Assembly (NCBI GenBank): GCA_029747015.1
Contig: JAKOGI010000178.1
Span: forward strand, 289,069 to 353,068
Length of the DNA stretch: 64,000 nt
Source: Carnegiea gigantea
Taxonomy: Eukaryota > Streptophyta > Magnoliopsida > Caryophyllales > Cactaceae
Direction: 5' to 3'
Below the pieces are notes generated by a model. That model did no database searches. It was not told where the DNA came from and saw nothing but the letters and a program-made list of their open reading frames with translations. This document shows positions 31,121 to 42,999 of the stretch, one piece after another (positions within the stretch are counted from its first letter, which is position 1; the number at the start of each line of letters is the position of its first letter). A program made the position numbers and the translations under genes.

Positions 31121-32050
31121 AACTAAAGGAGCTGGACTTGAGTGAGATTCCGATAGCAAGGGAATTTCCACAGGTGTTTCGAGAGGTACCGGGGCTACCC
31201 CCCGATAGAGAAATCGAATTCACCATTGAACTAGTACCTGGAACTGCCCCAATATCCAAGGCACCTAATCGAATGGCACCTGCGGAATTAGCAGAGTTGA
31301 AAACTCAGTTGCAAGAGTTACTAGATAAGGGGTTAATTCAACCTAGTGTTTCACCCTGGGGAGCACCAGTACTATTTGTAAAGAAGAAAGATGGGAGTCT
31401 GAGGTTATGTATCGACTATCGAGAACTAAATAAGATAACGGTCAAGAATAAATACCCACTTCCTCGAATTGATGACCTGTTTGATCAATTGGCTGGTGCT
31501 TCGGTGTTCTTGAAGATTGATTTGAGATCGGGGTACCATCAATTAAAGATCAAGAAGGAGGACGCGCATAAAACCGCTTTTCGCACTCGATATGGGCATT
31601 ACGAGTTCTTGGTGTTACCATTTGGGTTAACAAACGCTCCTGCCTTCTTTATGGACTTGATGAACAGAGTCCTTAGGCCCTTCCTAGATAAATTTGTAGT
31701 GGTGTTCATCGATGATATCTTGGTATACTCCAAGACTAGGGAAGAGCATGCAAACCACTTGTGAATGGTGCTGAAAACCCTAGAGGAGCACAAATTATAT
31801 GCCAAACTTAAAAAGTGTGAGTTCTGGTTAGAAAGGGTGCAATTTCTGGGACACAAAGTAACCAAATATTCCATTTCGGTGGACCCGGCAAAGGTAGGGG
31901 CATTGTAAACTGGCCAAGACCAACAAACGTCTCCGAAGGGCGAAGCTTCTTAGGTATAGCTGGCTACTATCGAAGGTTTGTAGAAGGATTTTCAAAACTA
32001 GCCTTACCTATTACCAAACTATTTCGGAAGACCATTAAATTTGAATGGAC
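31121..32050 (+). pseudogene. Tekay reverse transcriptase
   Basis: Starts after a connecting segment ([21 protein letters not shown]). Motifs in order: [75 protein letters not shown], and the catalytic [10 protein letters not shown] (31705 onward; the FIDD form of YxDD, normal for this clade). A TGA stop at 31762-31764 (probably from CGA) and a one-base deletion near 31906 shift the rest ('[20 protein letters not shown]') into a new frame. Catalytic Asp residues are intact. The enzyme copied RNA to DNA in the cytoplasmic particle. Confidence 0.93.
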
Positions 32051-32500
32051 CCCGGAGTGTGAAGGTAGCTTTCAGGAGCTAAAGAAACGTTTGGTATCTG
32101 CACCAATATTGGTAATACTTGAAGGCAATGAAGGATTTGTAATCTACAGTGATGCGTCCAAGAAGGGACTGGGCTATGTATTAATGCAGAAGGACAGAGT
32201 TATTGCTCATGCCTCTCGCCAATTGAAGCCCTACGAAGAGAATTATCCAACACATGATCTAGAATTGGTCGCGGTTGTGTTTGCCTTAAAAATCTGGAGA
32301 CATTATCTCTATGGAGTAAGGTGTGAAGTATACACTGACCACAAGAGCTTAAAATACATCTTTACTCAAAAAGAGATAAACATGAGACAAAGAAGATGGC
32401 TAGAACTCCTTAAGGATTATGATATGGAGATCAAATATCACCCTGGTAAAGCAAACGTGGTGGCTGACGCACTAAGTAGAAAATCCATGGGGTCTGTAGC
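32051..32500 (+). pseudogene. Tekay RNase H
   Basis: Open within 32091-33035 (shared frame with the start of integrase). Conserved blocks: [17 protein letters not shown] with the first catalytic Asp, [20 protein letters not shown] with Glu, [18 protein letters not shown] with Asp, [20 protein letters not shown] and [10 protein letters not shown] with the final Asp. All four acidic positions of the family appear intact. It degrades the RNA strand during reverse transcription and leaves the polypurine primer. Confidence 0.92.
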
Positions 32501-33850
32501 CTGTCTACTTACACAAGAAAAGAGACTCCTAAGAGAGCTCGACGTGCTACAAATAGAGGTAGTGCGGTCAAGAAATCAAGGCTACTTGGCAGCGCTTCAA
32601 GTCTCTTCGCCATTGATCGAAACGATCAAGCAACAACAGACAGATGACCCTGAACTTATGAAGATAAAGAAAGGCGTGGAAGAAGGAAGGAATAAGGAAT
32701 TCTCCATCCAAAATGAAGTACTTTGGTACGGGAATAGACTGTGTGTGCCGAACATAATTGCTCTCAAGAAGGAATTGTTAAAGGAGGCGCACAATTCCAC
32801 ACTTGTTGTACACCCTGGAAGTACAAAGATGTACCATGACTTGAAGACCCATTATTGGTGGAATGGTATGAAAGGGGATATCGCAGAGTACGTGGCTCGA
32901 TGCCTTACGTGCCAACGGGTGAAAACCGAGCATCAGAAACCTGGAGGTTTACTGCAACCCTTGCCAATTCCTGAGTGGAAATGGGAACACATCACCATGG
33001 ATTTTATGATTGGAATGCCAAATCAAACAGCATGACAGTGTGTGGGTTATAGTTGACAGATTGACTAAGGCTGCACACTTCTTGCCCATCAAGGCCACTT
33101 TCACCTCTGAGCAATAGTTAGACTGCATGGTGTGCCACTCAGTATTGTGTCAGATCGCGATACCAAGTTTGTATCTCGCTTCTGGCATGGGTTTCAAAGA
33201 GCAATGGGCACAAAATTACGATTAAGTACGGCCTTCCATCCTCAGACGGACGGTCAAATCGAAAGAACTATTCAAACTCTGGAGGATATGTTGAGAGCCT
33301 GTGCCCTCGATTCTGCTGGAACTTGGGATCATAACCTGCCTCTGGTTGAATTTGCGTACAATAATGGTCACCATGCCAGCATAAGCATGGCTCCTTTCGA
33401 GGCGCTATACGGTAGACGTTGCAGAACTCCGGTTTGTTGGAATGAAATAGGGGAAAGGGAACCATCCAAGGTTGACTTAATCAATCGAACGATCGGACTA
33501 ATCAAGACAATCCGCAAGAGATTGCAAGCTGCACAGAGTAGACAAAAGAGCTACGCGGATAAACAGAGAAGGCTGTTGGAGTTTGAGATTGGAGACCATG
33601 TATTTTTGAAAGTGTCCCTACTCAAGGAAAGCATAAGATTTGGACAAAAGGGAAAACTAAGCCCACGGTTCATTGGACCGTTTGAAGTCTTGCAAAAAGT
33701 AGGATCGGTTGCGTACCAACTGGCCTTACCACCCTCATTGCAAGGCATCTACGATGTATTTCATGTATCTAGTCTCAGGAAATATGTCCCGAATCTGAAT
33801 CATGTCATCCAATATGAACCCCTACAAGTTAAGAAAAATCTCACCTATGT
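32501..33850 (+). pseudogene. Tekay integrase
   Basis: The N-terminal zinc-binding motif is readable: [18 protein letters not shown].. and CLTCQRVK (32790-32935), an HHCC pattern. The catalytic core starts at HITMDFMIG (first Asp). At about 33030 a frame change moves '[19 protein letters not shown]' into another frame. At about 33118 a stop and a deletion of roughly ten codons remove the usual '..LYIKEI' segment, after which [20 protein letters not shown] (second Asp) returns to the first frame and runs open. The [21 protein letters not shown] block with the Glu of DD35E follows. Core residues survive; the frame breaks inactivate it. Confidence 0.92.
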
Positions 33851-34040
33851 AGAAGAACCCATTCGGATTTTGGAGAAGACGGAAAAGAAGCTCATAAATA
33901 GGAGCATTCCCTATGTTAAGGTGTTATGGAAACATCACAAGGTGGCTAAAGCAACTTGGGAGTTAGAAAGCGAAATGCGTGAGAAATATCCCGCATTATT
34001 TTCACCAGGGGAGCAAATTTCGAGGACGAAATTCTTTTAA
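33851..34040 (+). pseudogene. Chromodomain-like integrase C-terminus of the Tekay element
   Basis: The last about 60 codons of the open frame 33132-34040 contain [38 protein letters not shown] and REKYPALF, followed by a short tail ending FF and a stop. This is the C-terminal chromodomain-type module of Tekay/Del chromoviruses, which steers integration to heterochromatin in characterised members. The aromatic cage is only partly recognisable. That it landed in a nest of retroelements fits such targeting, but one insertion proves nothing. Confidence 0.8.
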
Positions 34041-34050
34041 GGGGGGAGAG
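34019..34050 (+). other. Tekay polypurine tract with adjoining inverted repeat
   Basis: AAGGGGGGAGAG ends at 34050, directly before the 3' LTR. Just upstream, 34018-34030 reads TTTCG-AGGA-CGAAA, a 5-bp stem with an AGGA loop overlapping the last codons of the ORF. LARD-A has the same CGAGGACG core at the same place. Confidence 0.75.
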
Positions 34051-37000
34051 TGTAAGGGCCATGCTTTCATGCTATTACTGACTAACTGTTTAGTTGCTGA
34101 TTTTACCAGTTGCTTTTAATTTGTTATCCGACGAAAGTATTAAATCGACCGTGTGAGTTTTTAACGACTAGTTTCAATAAAAGGGACGATTATTTGACTA
34201 ATGTTATCATTGACGCTACTTATTTATAAAATATTTGAATCTACGCTAAACCCAGTTTTTAAAATCGTTTTTCATTTTACTTGGCTGATTCCCAAAGTTT
34301 AAACCGAAATGTACATGGTAGGTCGTTCAATTCGGGTTTAGCCTAACCATTAGCGAGTACGGGACCAAAATTTAGTTGAATGTTGTTAGTTTAACCCAAA
34401 ACAAAAAAAAAAGGAAAAGGATTGAAAAGGGGGAAAAGGGGGACCGAAGTCGGGAGAACCCGACGCCCCCTCTCACCTCACTCTCTCTCTCTCGCTCTCT
34501 CTAACGCATCTCTCTCGCTCTCTCTCTCTCTCTCACCGGCGACCGGCCACCTGGCGCTGCCGCCGGCCAGCACGCGTCACCGGCGAGAGAAAGGGACGAA
34601 CGGTCCCCCACACCTTGCGTCTCAGCCGCCCATTCCACCACCAGACTTCATCCACTTCGCTCAACCCCTCACCCACGCGTCTCCTTGCCCAGAACCGGCC
34701 GTCCACCTACCGGAAACCGATGACCCACCTTCAACCCGGCCTCCTCTATAAATTAGACCCAAAATCAAGCCTCAATCCGCCGGAAGCATCACGAAACCGA
34801 GGGCCAGGGTTCGCTGACGGGCTTGGGTTTGGGATTAGTGGATTGGGAGCATCGGTATTCACCCTTTGAGGTTGAAACTAGGCTAACCCAAGTAAGTGTT
34901 TCTCCCTCCTAAGTTATTACTATTTTCGAAGTTAATTTTTCAGCGGATTGATGTTGCATGTCAAGTTAGGGCTTGTTAAATTCGTTAGAATTGACAAGAA
35001 ATAAGTTATTCATGCTTAGGTTCGAATCAATTGGTTGTTTCATGCCTGAATTTGTGAATCGATGTGAGTTTTGTTCATAAACCACAATCTTGCGTGAACA
35101 GTGAATTCGAATTTATGTGGACGTCTTTAGCTTCGAATCGAGTTAATGAGTTATTATTTAAAACGGAATTAAAATCGAAGTTAGTTTAACGTAGATAGTT
35201 TCGATTCGAGTTAAAGAGTTATAATTTAAAACGGAATTAAAATCGAAATTAATTTAACGTATTTAGCTTCGATTCGAGTTAAAGAGTTATAGTTTAAAAC
35301 GGAATTAAATCGAAGTTAATTTAACGTATTTAGTTTCGATTCGAGTTAAAGAGTTATAGTTTAAAACGGAATTAATATCGAAGTTAATTTAACGTATGTA
35401 GTTTCGATTCGAGTTAAAGAGTTATAGTTTAAAACGGAATTAAAATCGAAGTCAATTTAACGTATTTAGTTTCGATTCGAGTTAAAGAGTTATAGTTTAA
35501 AACGGAATTAAAATCGAAGTTAATTTAATATATTCAGCATCGATTCAAGTTATTTAGCTAATATAGGAAAGGGGATTAAAAACGAAGTTAGTTTAACGTG
35601 TCTAACTCCCATTCGAACTGAACTAGCTAATGTATTATGTGTGTAAACGAAACAAATTCGAACTCTTTGTAGTGCATTCATGCTTGGGGAAGTTGATTCG
35701 AAATGCCACGTATATGTTTAGAATCGAATTATGTTTGATGTACTGAATGAAATATTGTCGAATTATGAATAAATGTGGCTATATGTGCGCTTGTTGTAAC
35801 GCTTCGCTGAATGATGCTGGTTGCTCAGGTAAGGGCCTAAACTTCCCTCTCTTTTACATAAGCTAATATGATAAAATGTTGTGATTAATAAATCGATGAA
35901 TCGAGTTGGTAGTTGGATGGTTTGAGGAAAGAATTATGAGTGTTCGAGGTCTTGTGGTACGGTGCAAGTGAGGAGGGAGATTGGGTTGTGAATTGACCGC
36001 AATCGTGTGGATTGCGAGGCCATGTGTGGCTCATTGTGTTGAAATGATTACGAAGTGTTTAAATGTGATATGTGTACTCCCTTTTCCTTGATTGTTTAAA
36101 ATGTAACATGTGTGTGGAAGGGGGATGTTTTAGCAAATGACTCTTCATGTGTTTTAAATGAATAATAGCCATGTCTAGTGACGAGCTATGGCCTATTTTA
36201 GCTATTCAGATAGTGTTTGGGAGGAATCCCCAAAACGTTTTTTTTTTTTTTTTAACAAAAGGGAAATGGGAATTATACGTTGAATGATTTCATTGTTTGA
36301 AACGGAAAATTACTAGCCGTTATGGCCGATACGCTTTAAGTGGCTAAGATAATGTGCTGCGGACAATATGAAATGATGTAATGTTAACCTAGGGGATAAA
36401 TCTAGATAAACCCTAGAGGCCGTGACGAGGGCTAATGTAATGGTCTGATATGTTATATGTAGGCATTCCGGGAGTAAGAGCTTAAGCGTGAGCGTTAGGT
36501 CTCACTGTGGGGTCGAGAATAGTTCTCACCCAATTAGCACCCTGTAATGATCTTATGCCAGAAGTATTTTCCTACCAAGATAAGAAAGCAATTGGCCCTT
36601 GCCATTTTATATGTTTCAAAGAAAAAAAAATGTTCTATTGGGCCCAAAGAGGCCATATGGAATGGATATGAAATGCTTATAAGGGTCGTTTTACGACGTA
36701 TACGGAATGTAAACTCTTTTAAAAGATTGAGAACCTCAAAGTTATGAAATGCTTACAAATGCTCTTAAATATGATGAGCGTGGCTTCAAATAGAATGTGT
36801 GACATGCTAGCGAATCGTGAAATGACATTCTAATGTGCCTAGTGAATACGTAAGTCGTGACTTATCCAATGTTTATGTTCTACAACCTGCGTTCTATAAT
36901 ATGTTACCTAATACCATATTAGTATTAACTAAATGCTTGATAAGTGGATATTATGAGTAATATTGCTTGAAAAGGGTTTTGTTTTAAGGAGTGGAGGAAC

Positions 37001-37513
37001 ACTCACTGAGCATGTGGTGGCTCACTCCATTTCCTTTCCCTTTTTCGCCCAGGTGATGAATGATGAAAGAATCTGTGTTTCTTCTAAGACCATTAATTAT
37101 TCCTGCAAGTCGTACCCGTGATATGAAGCGATGTGGCTGCCTGCAGTAATATTTTGCTTGAAATGTGCATGAATTGGGCATGTAGTGGCTCTATAGTACA
37201 AAACTTATGTAAGTCATTGTAAATAGTTGTTTGTAAGGGCATAAGCCTCAACCGTGAGTGTGTGACTCGCTGGAGCCTCCTATTTCCTTTTTGAATTTAG
37301 TTGTAATGATATAGGTACCATCAAAATTATAATGTAAATTATGGAAATGTTGAAATTACAGACGGAACTCTGCCGGATTCGTCTCAGGATTTCCCAACTA
37401 AGGGGGGGTTTGGTAAAATGTTAAAAGAAAGTTAATGAAAGAAGAGCCTTAAGGGTCTCCCTCGGGGGATCCTGGCGGTGTAACATCCCTGGTAGGTAGT
37501 CGGGGGTGTTACA
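34051..37513 (+). repeat. Tekay 3' LTR
   Basis: 3463 bp, matching the 5' LTR with the same TATA box (34747) and tandem repeat. It ends GGTGTTACA, followed by the ctaag target duplication. Confidence 0.95.
35124..35560 (+). repeat. 68-bp tandem repeat in the Tekay 3' LTR
   Basis: About 6.3 copies, as in the 5' LTR, but individual units differ between the two arrays (for example a one-base deletion in the third unit and agatag for atttag in the second), while the copy number is unchanged. Confidence 0.9.
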
Positions 37514-37518
37514 CTAAG

Positions 37519-38698
37519 CAAATTAAAATTTGAGATAGAAATCAAATAATGTACTTTCCAATCTAATGGATGAATAATTACAGAATTATACAAAATAAGC
37601 AATCCCTAAATTCATATACCAATCAAGCACTTCTAGCTTAATTGTTGTTTAAAACCAATAATCAAAGTATTGCAACGCTCTTTCAAAGTGAGGTAACATA
37701 CCTTAATTTAACCAATTACCATTTCCCATGGGCTCTTGATGTGTTTAGGTCCATTAATCTTGTAATTATGAAATTTATGATTTCTCCATTGGTGTGACTT
37801 TTACAAGACTCAACACAATCAAGTTAAATCCTAGGGTTCCAGTATTTAATTTCACCTTTTAGTTCTTCACTCAATACCCAAAACTTGCAAAAAACTGATC
37901 AAATTTCTCACAAGATAATAAACATCTAAAATTTGATAAAACAATCCAACAAATTGCAAAGTGCCAAAACATATCAACACATGATCGATAAATTAACTAG
38001 GACTTGCATAAATTCAAGATCAAAACAAAAAAATGGTAATCTAATTACAAAACATAAATCCAAAATGAGAAAAGAGCAGAGAAGAGAATTGCTCGGCTAA
38101 GATAGCGCGTGAACCATCGTTGTAAATTCGGGTCGGAATCCACGCAAATCTCCACTTCAATTTGCTCCCTCTTACTCTAGTCATAATCAGATGATGAATG
38201 TTGAAGTGGAGAATGGAATAAGGATGATTGAAAGTAGTAAAATAGGGCTTTTATTGCTGAAATTAAGTCTGTAAGGTCATCCAAATGCTTGGTATATGAA
38301 CAACCACAAAGAAACCGAGCAGCCCTGGGGAAACAAAGCTTACCACGGACCATGGGCACCACCATGGTCAGACCATGGTCGCCACTAGTTCTGATACCCA
38401 ATCAATTTTTATCACACTACTTCTCCTATATCCTTTTGAGTCGTGGTACTGGCCACGGTTGGTCTGCGTTGAGTGTCTTTTGGCCTCTTTTGCTACCTTC
38501 TTTGTTTTATAAGGTCTCAAAATCTTCATTGTACCATCATGCTTTGGGATCACAAGGTTAAACTCTGTAAAAACTTTTTAAACAAGCGAAACCAAGCATA
38601 GTAGTAGAAATAAGGGCATAAATCATACAAATAAACATATTAATCTCCTAAAATGACTCACAAATACTTATGAAATTGCTACACAAATATGACATTCA
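37519..38698 (-). repeat. LARD-B 5' LTR, outer fragment
   Basis: Resumes the LTR exactly where 24520 breaks off (caaattaaaatttgagatag), and matches the left LTR up to aaatatgacattca. Confidence 0.82.
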
Positions 38699-38701
38699 TC
38701 A

Positions 38702-41436
38702 CCTTATATTCTGGTTCCCATACCTCAAAGGGATAGTGGAAGGAATCTTCATTAAACTCGTTTTAATTAAGGGCATTTACTTGAAAGAACACTTGTTACA
38801 AATGCATCTTACCAAGCATTATGTATAGTCCCGTATTAAATAAATTATAGTGGGTCATTAGGGGCATTTACTTGAATGAGCACTTATTAGAAATGCATCT
38901 TACCAAGCATCATGTATCATCCCTTATTAAATAGATTATATGAGGAAGCATTTGCCTCACTTCACTAGATAGCTAGCAATAACGAAGAGAGCAAAGAGAG
39001 CATGGCACAATCTCTTATCATTATGTGGTAACATCAAGTTCTTGCCTAAGCCTTTCTATAGTAGCCATAATATCCCCAATGGCAGCATTACAAGTGCTTA
39101 ACACCTTGTAATTCTGCAAATGTATTGCAACTGAAATGAATTATTATCATCCTTTATCCACTTAATTTTTTGATAATGGCTTTTTATTTTTTTCATGCTT
39201 TATTTTCATCAACTTATAATAGACAATTAAGGTCAATATTTTGGGTAATATATTGTACATTTTGATTGTTATTATAGTAAAGAATATGTACTTACAACTA
39301 TGATTCCCTCCTCCACCCCTTTTCTTATTATACTATCTTTTTTAAAATTTTAGCAGATTAGCTTTATTCTTTATTTGCCTACTGTATGCTCTTATCATAT
39401 TTTAAAGAGTTTTAATATCTTTCTATAAGGTATGATATGTTCAATTATTAATGTATGATGTTTATAATACTATTATTGTTAGAATAAGCGCAATCCTTAG
39501 TATTCATCCCTTCTTTTATTTATTTAATAAGTTGTTCTTTACTTTTGATCTCTCCCTACTTTCGCGGTAGATGTAGGAAGTATAACCAAATAATTGTACT
39601 GTTCCATTTTTTTTTTTTTTGGTTCTAGTCACAAGTTTTTTCCGTGTAATTCTGTTCGTTCTCCTTCTTATACAACTCGTAAGTTTTTAAAGAAACAAAC
39701 TAAGGGGTGAGATATTTATCTAGATCATTTTCACTATATCATATTATGATTTTATGTTTCTAAAATCAATATGTATTATTTTTCTTATAGTTATCAACTC
39801 ACTTTCTCTCAAAAAAAAGGTATCAACTCAATTACTTTGTTAAGGAAAAAGGGAGATGATCAGTTTGACACAATTTTAACAAAATCCATTTTTTGTTTGA
39901 TGCATTTAGAAAGAAAAAAATACACCTGGATAAAATAAGATTTGAGGAAATACCAAATTAGTTCAATGTTTAAATTATTGATCATAAGATTCAAAGTTAA
40001 TTAAGATTGAAAAATTAAAGTCCAAACAATGTATACATTTTTGTATGCCACATATTGTCCACTTAATTAATCATTTAAGTGATAATTTTTACTGTTTTTT
40101 ATAGATATTCTGTGTTTTTTATTAAAAAAATTAGATTTATTTGCTGTCAAATTATGTTCTTTTTATATATTGCTTTTTAATATTAAACACTCATGCAAGA
40201 GCATAGACGCAAACTAGTATTAACTAATTATTTGTTCATATTATTGCAATCATTGTTAGGTAATTTGCTATGACATAATTACATTTGGGACTTTCCTTGG
40301 GGTCTCTAATAATTTTACATTTTTTCCGCTTCTATTGATATGGGGAAAACAAACTAATGCAAATAGTCAGCTTCTTTGATCCAAAAGTCCAATTACATTA
40401 CACAATCAAAGGAAGATCAACACATTGTGTTTCAACAACTTTATAGTTTAAGCTACGAAATGAAAATAAAAAATAATTAATGAGGAATTAAAGAAATGGG
40501 GTGAAATTTTACGTTATATTGAAAAAATAAAGTTGCCAATATCAATGTGAAATTTTGAATAAGATGACCTAAATTTTTGTAGGATGATGATGAATCCCAT
40601 CTCCTCTCACATGGTCTTCCAAAAATGGAAATTTTACAATCAATCTACTAAAAAATGACATTGACAAGGAAATAGGACTCGTAAAGTACACAATTGACCG
40701 GGAAAGAGAATCATCACTTCTAAACTGACCAATCCTGTAAGAAGAGTCAAAGACTAAGGACTCAAAAGGTTTCCCGTAGCTGGCAATGTGATAAATATTT
40801 GCTCTTTAACATTAGACAACTAGAACTACGACTAGAAAAACTTAACAAAGGCAGCAGGTTATGCACAAGTTCAACAAGTTCAACAACTCCTACTATTGCA
40901 TGACTTTGTGAGAGAGATATGCCGTTTAGGCGCTGTTTGTTATACGTATGTTACGGTTGCATTCAACAGATTGGAGTGATTAGATGCATTTGGTGTAGTT
41001 AAGAGCGTTTAGTTTTGGGGGCGGTTTGTGAATGATTGGCTCTACATTTCAACGGTTAGCAAGTAGGAGCGGTTGGAACCGTCTTTTAGCGCTTATGATT
41101 GCTTAGGCCAGTGGTTGGTATGACAAAAGCAATAATGTCCCAACAACCAACTTCATTATGTGGTCCCCACTTCCAACTTGATTTGGTAGCTAGAGCTTTT
41201 GTACATAAATTACAATTTTGCTCATATTCGTTTTTCTTAAAAGTTATTAAAGTGAAGGGCAAAATCTCACACTAACCTTGTGAAAAAGAAAGTCTAACTA
41301 TTTACCCACCTGGGTTGAGTTTTAATTGTTTAGCCAATCAAATAAGTCTTCCTCACAATAATGAACAAGAGAAATATTTGTTCTTTTTCTTATTTGTCAT
41401 TCATGCCAAAAAATAATTTCATAAAAAATAACTAAG
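38702..41436. other. AT-rich region without recognised gene
   Basis: No coding supported. It contains a 91-bp tandem duplication (38771-38940) and a possible MITE relic (about 40925-41160). If the catca duplication is right, 38702 is the other flank of the LARD-B insertion, but no copia coding is recognisable there. Confidence 0.5.
38771..38940. repeat. 91-bp tandem duplication
   Basis: gggcatttacttgaa at 38771 recurs at 38862 and is alignable for 79 bases with about 10% divergence, through 'aaatgcatcttaccaagcat.atgtat'. Confidence 0.85.
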
Positions 41437-41772
41437 TGCAAACACCTAAAAATGGCGTCTCATTTTTAAATATCTGATGACAACAATTATGTCTTAACCT
41501 GCATGTTTGGAGGCCGAACAGAGCGGTCTTTAAATTGAATCTGAAATAAATAAAGAAGAAGAAGGAAAAGGCAAAAAAGAGAGCAAGAGAAGCCAACTAA
41601 AGTGAGTTGAAATAATTATAATATTATTTAGATTAATTCGCTTGTTCAGATTATGCTTAATGAGAATAGGATTAGGTCTCCTTTCATTAAGTTGAATTAG
41701 ACTATCAGGCCGGATCAACAATGCCTTTGGGTTAAACCCTAGTATTACCCCTCAGGAGATCAACTAGTTAAC
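41437..41772 (+). repeat. Tat 5' LTR (shortened)
   Basis: Alignable with 61042-61424 but lacking about 130 bases present in the other copy. The inner end is placed before acttggtggtgctttcaac (41771-41789), which resembles a primer site used by some plant gypsy elements; this placement is weak. Confidence 0.5.
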
Positions 41773-41789
41773 TTGGTGGTGCTTTCAAC

Positions 41790-42999
41790 TTTAAACTGAG
41801 CATGCAATTGATCAACCCCTTTTTGACACACTTCCCTGTCCACACGAATGTTTCAGTCTTGCTATACACTCCATAGATGATGTACGAAGCATTTAGGTAT
41901 CGAGAAAACGGTTTTAAACTTTATTTAAACCCCTTATGACATAGAACTTTGGCTTAGGATAGAACTCATTTGTGCGCCTGGATGTGCTTTTTGAGTAACG
42001 TGATTACCCCCCGCCCCAGAGGCTATGCATTTATGCTTTTGGTCTTTGGAAGGATAAAGCATAGTAATGACGCATTAAGGACTAAAAACGGCTTTTTGGA
42101 CAATTGACCCTTAATGGCTCTAGTCTTAAAATCAGAATAAGGTTTTAACCTCATTTTTTATCATAATGGTCGTCTCAGTAAAAAATATAGAAGGAGATGA
42201 ACTCGGCTGGACTCTATAAAAAAAGAGGTCAGTTTATATATCACCTTCATTTAGGAGATTGGTTAGAAATAAGGTCTTTAAAAATCCCACCGGGATCTAG
42301 GGAATCTGTATACATGAGTGAATGTCAAGGGAAAGCAGAGCAATGGCCCTAGGGCCAATAGGGAGCCTGGTCGGGATCTAGACAGGGAGTTTAGTGTCGT
42401 TTGCTTCATGTTATCTCATACATGGCTTGCATTCATGACATCTAGTCAGTTTCCTAGGCCCTCAAACATTAGGTTTTGGTTCATAAGTTAGAATAGGTTA
42501 TTTAAGAGTCTTTAATTTCCTTTTAAAAGGTATTAAGATGAACTCGCCCTGAGCACTTCTTATTAACAACTCTTGATTGGGAAGGCTAAAAGGATATACA
42601 AGCAGAGTCTACAAACAGGGACACTACTATTATAGGAAGAATATAAGGAAACTACAATAGTCAGGCCAAAGTCTAAGTTGAAATCCAAATCAAGTTCTAA
42701 TCCATCACCAATTTCAATGCCTGGGAACAATGAGATTGTTCAGCTTATGAAAATGGTGGAAAGGATGCAAACTAGAATGGAGAAGAGCTAAAAGAAGGTG
42801 GAGATGATGGCCACCATACTCCAAAACCTTACCTGGGAATCCCAAGCTAAGAATAATGGGCAAGCACACACCAAAGAGGGAAAGGATGATGTAAAAGGTG
42901 AGTTGGGCAACAATAAGGAGGAAATGAAGAAGAGTACTCCTTAAACTGACCCACAAGCATAGATCATGTAGAGCAGCTGCTTAAGGAATCCTCTATGTT
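41790..42999 (+). other. Tat leader region
   Basis: 1.2 kb with no clear coding. From about 42700 there is a Lys/Met/Glu-rich stretch (KMVERMQTRMEK..KKVEMMATIL), suggesting a coiled-coil N-terminal part of Gag. Confidence 0.4.

Larger units (their letters stand above)
24521..37513 (+). mobile_element. Tekay/Del-type Ty3/gypsy chromovirus, full length, defective
   Basis: Two LTRs of about 3.46 kb (24521-27990 and 34051-37513) run TG..CA and differ by about 1-3% in stretches compared by eye. A perfect 5-bp target duplication, ctaag, lies at 24516-24520 and 37514-37518. Inside are two primer-site copies, an extra ORF, gag, protease, RT, RNase H, integrase with a chromodomain-like C-terminus, and a polypurine tract. 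The long LTRs, tRNA-iMet primer and C-terminal 'VLW..H....ATWE.E..M...YP.LF' segment indicate the Tekay (Del) clade. It is inserted in the 5' LTR of LARD-B, in the opposite orientation. Several stops and frame breaks make it non-autonomous now. Confidence 0.93.
20477..38698 (-). mobile_element. LARD-B: non-autonomous LTR element split by a Tekay insertion
   Basis: The left LTR (20477-21762) matches the right LTR, which is in two pieces (24421-24520 and 37519-38698; 1280 bases together against 1286). The right LTR is interrupted by the Tekay element. The interior (21763-24420) is on the minus strand: a primer-site remnant beside 24421, gag remnant, ORF, hydrophobic tail, two hairpins, and an Au SINE. 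The sequence catca flanks both ends (20472-20476 and 38697-38701) as a likely target duplication. The right-hand LTR edge is uncertain by about 2 bases because of this. Confidence 0.85.

Noticed and set aside
41432..41436. ctaag before the Tat 5' LTR as its target duplication
   Set aside because: The right end of the 3' LTR is not located, so the second copy cannot be shown; the identity with the Tekay duplication is probably chance.
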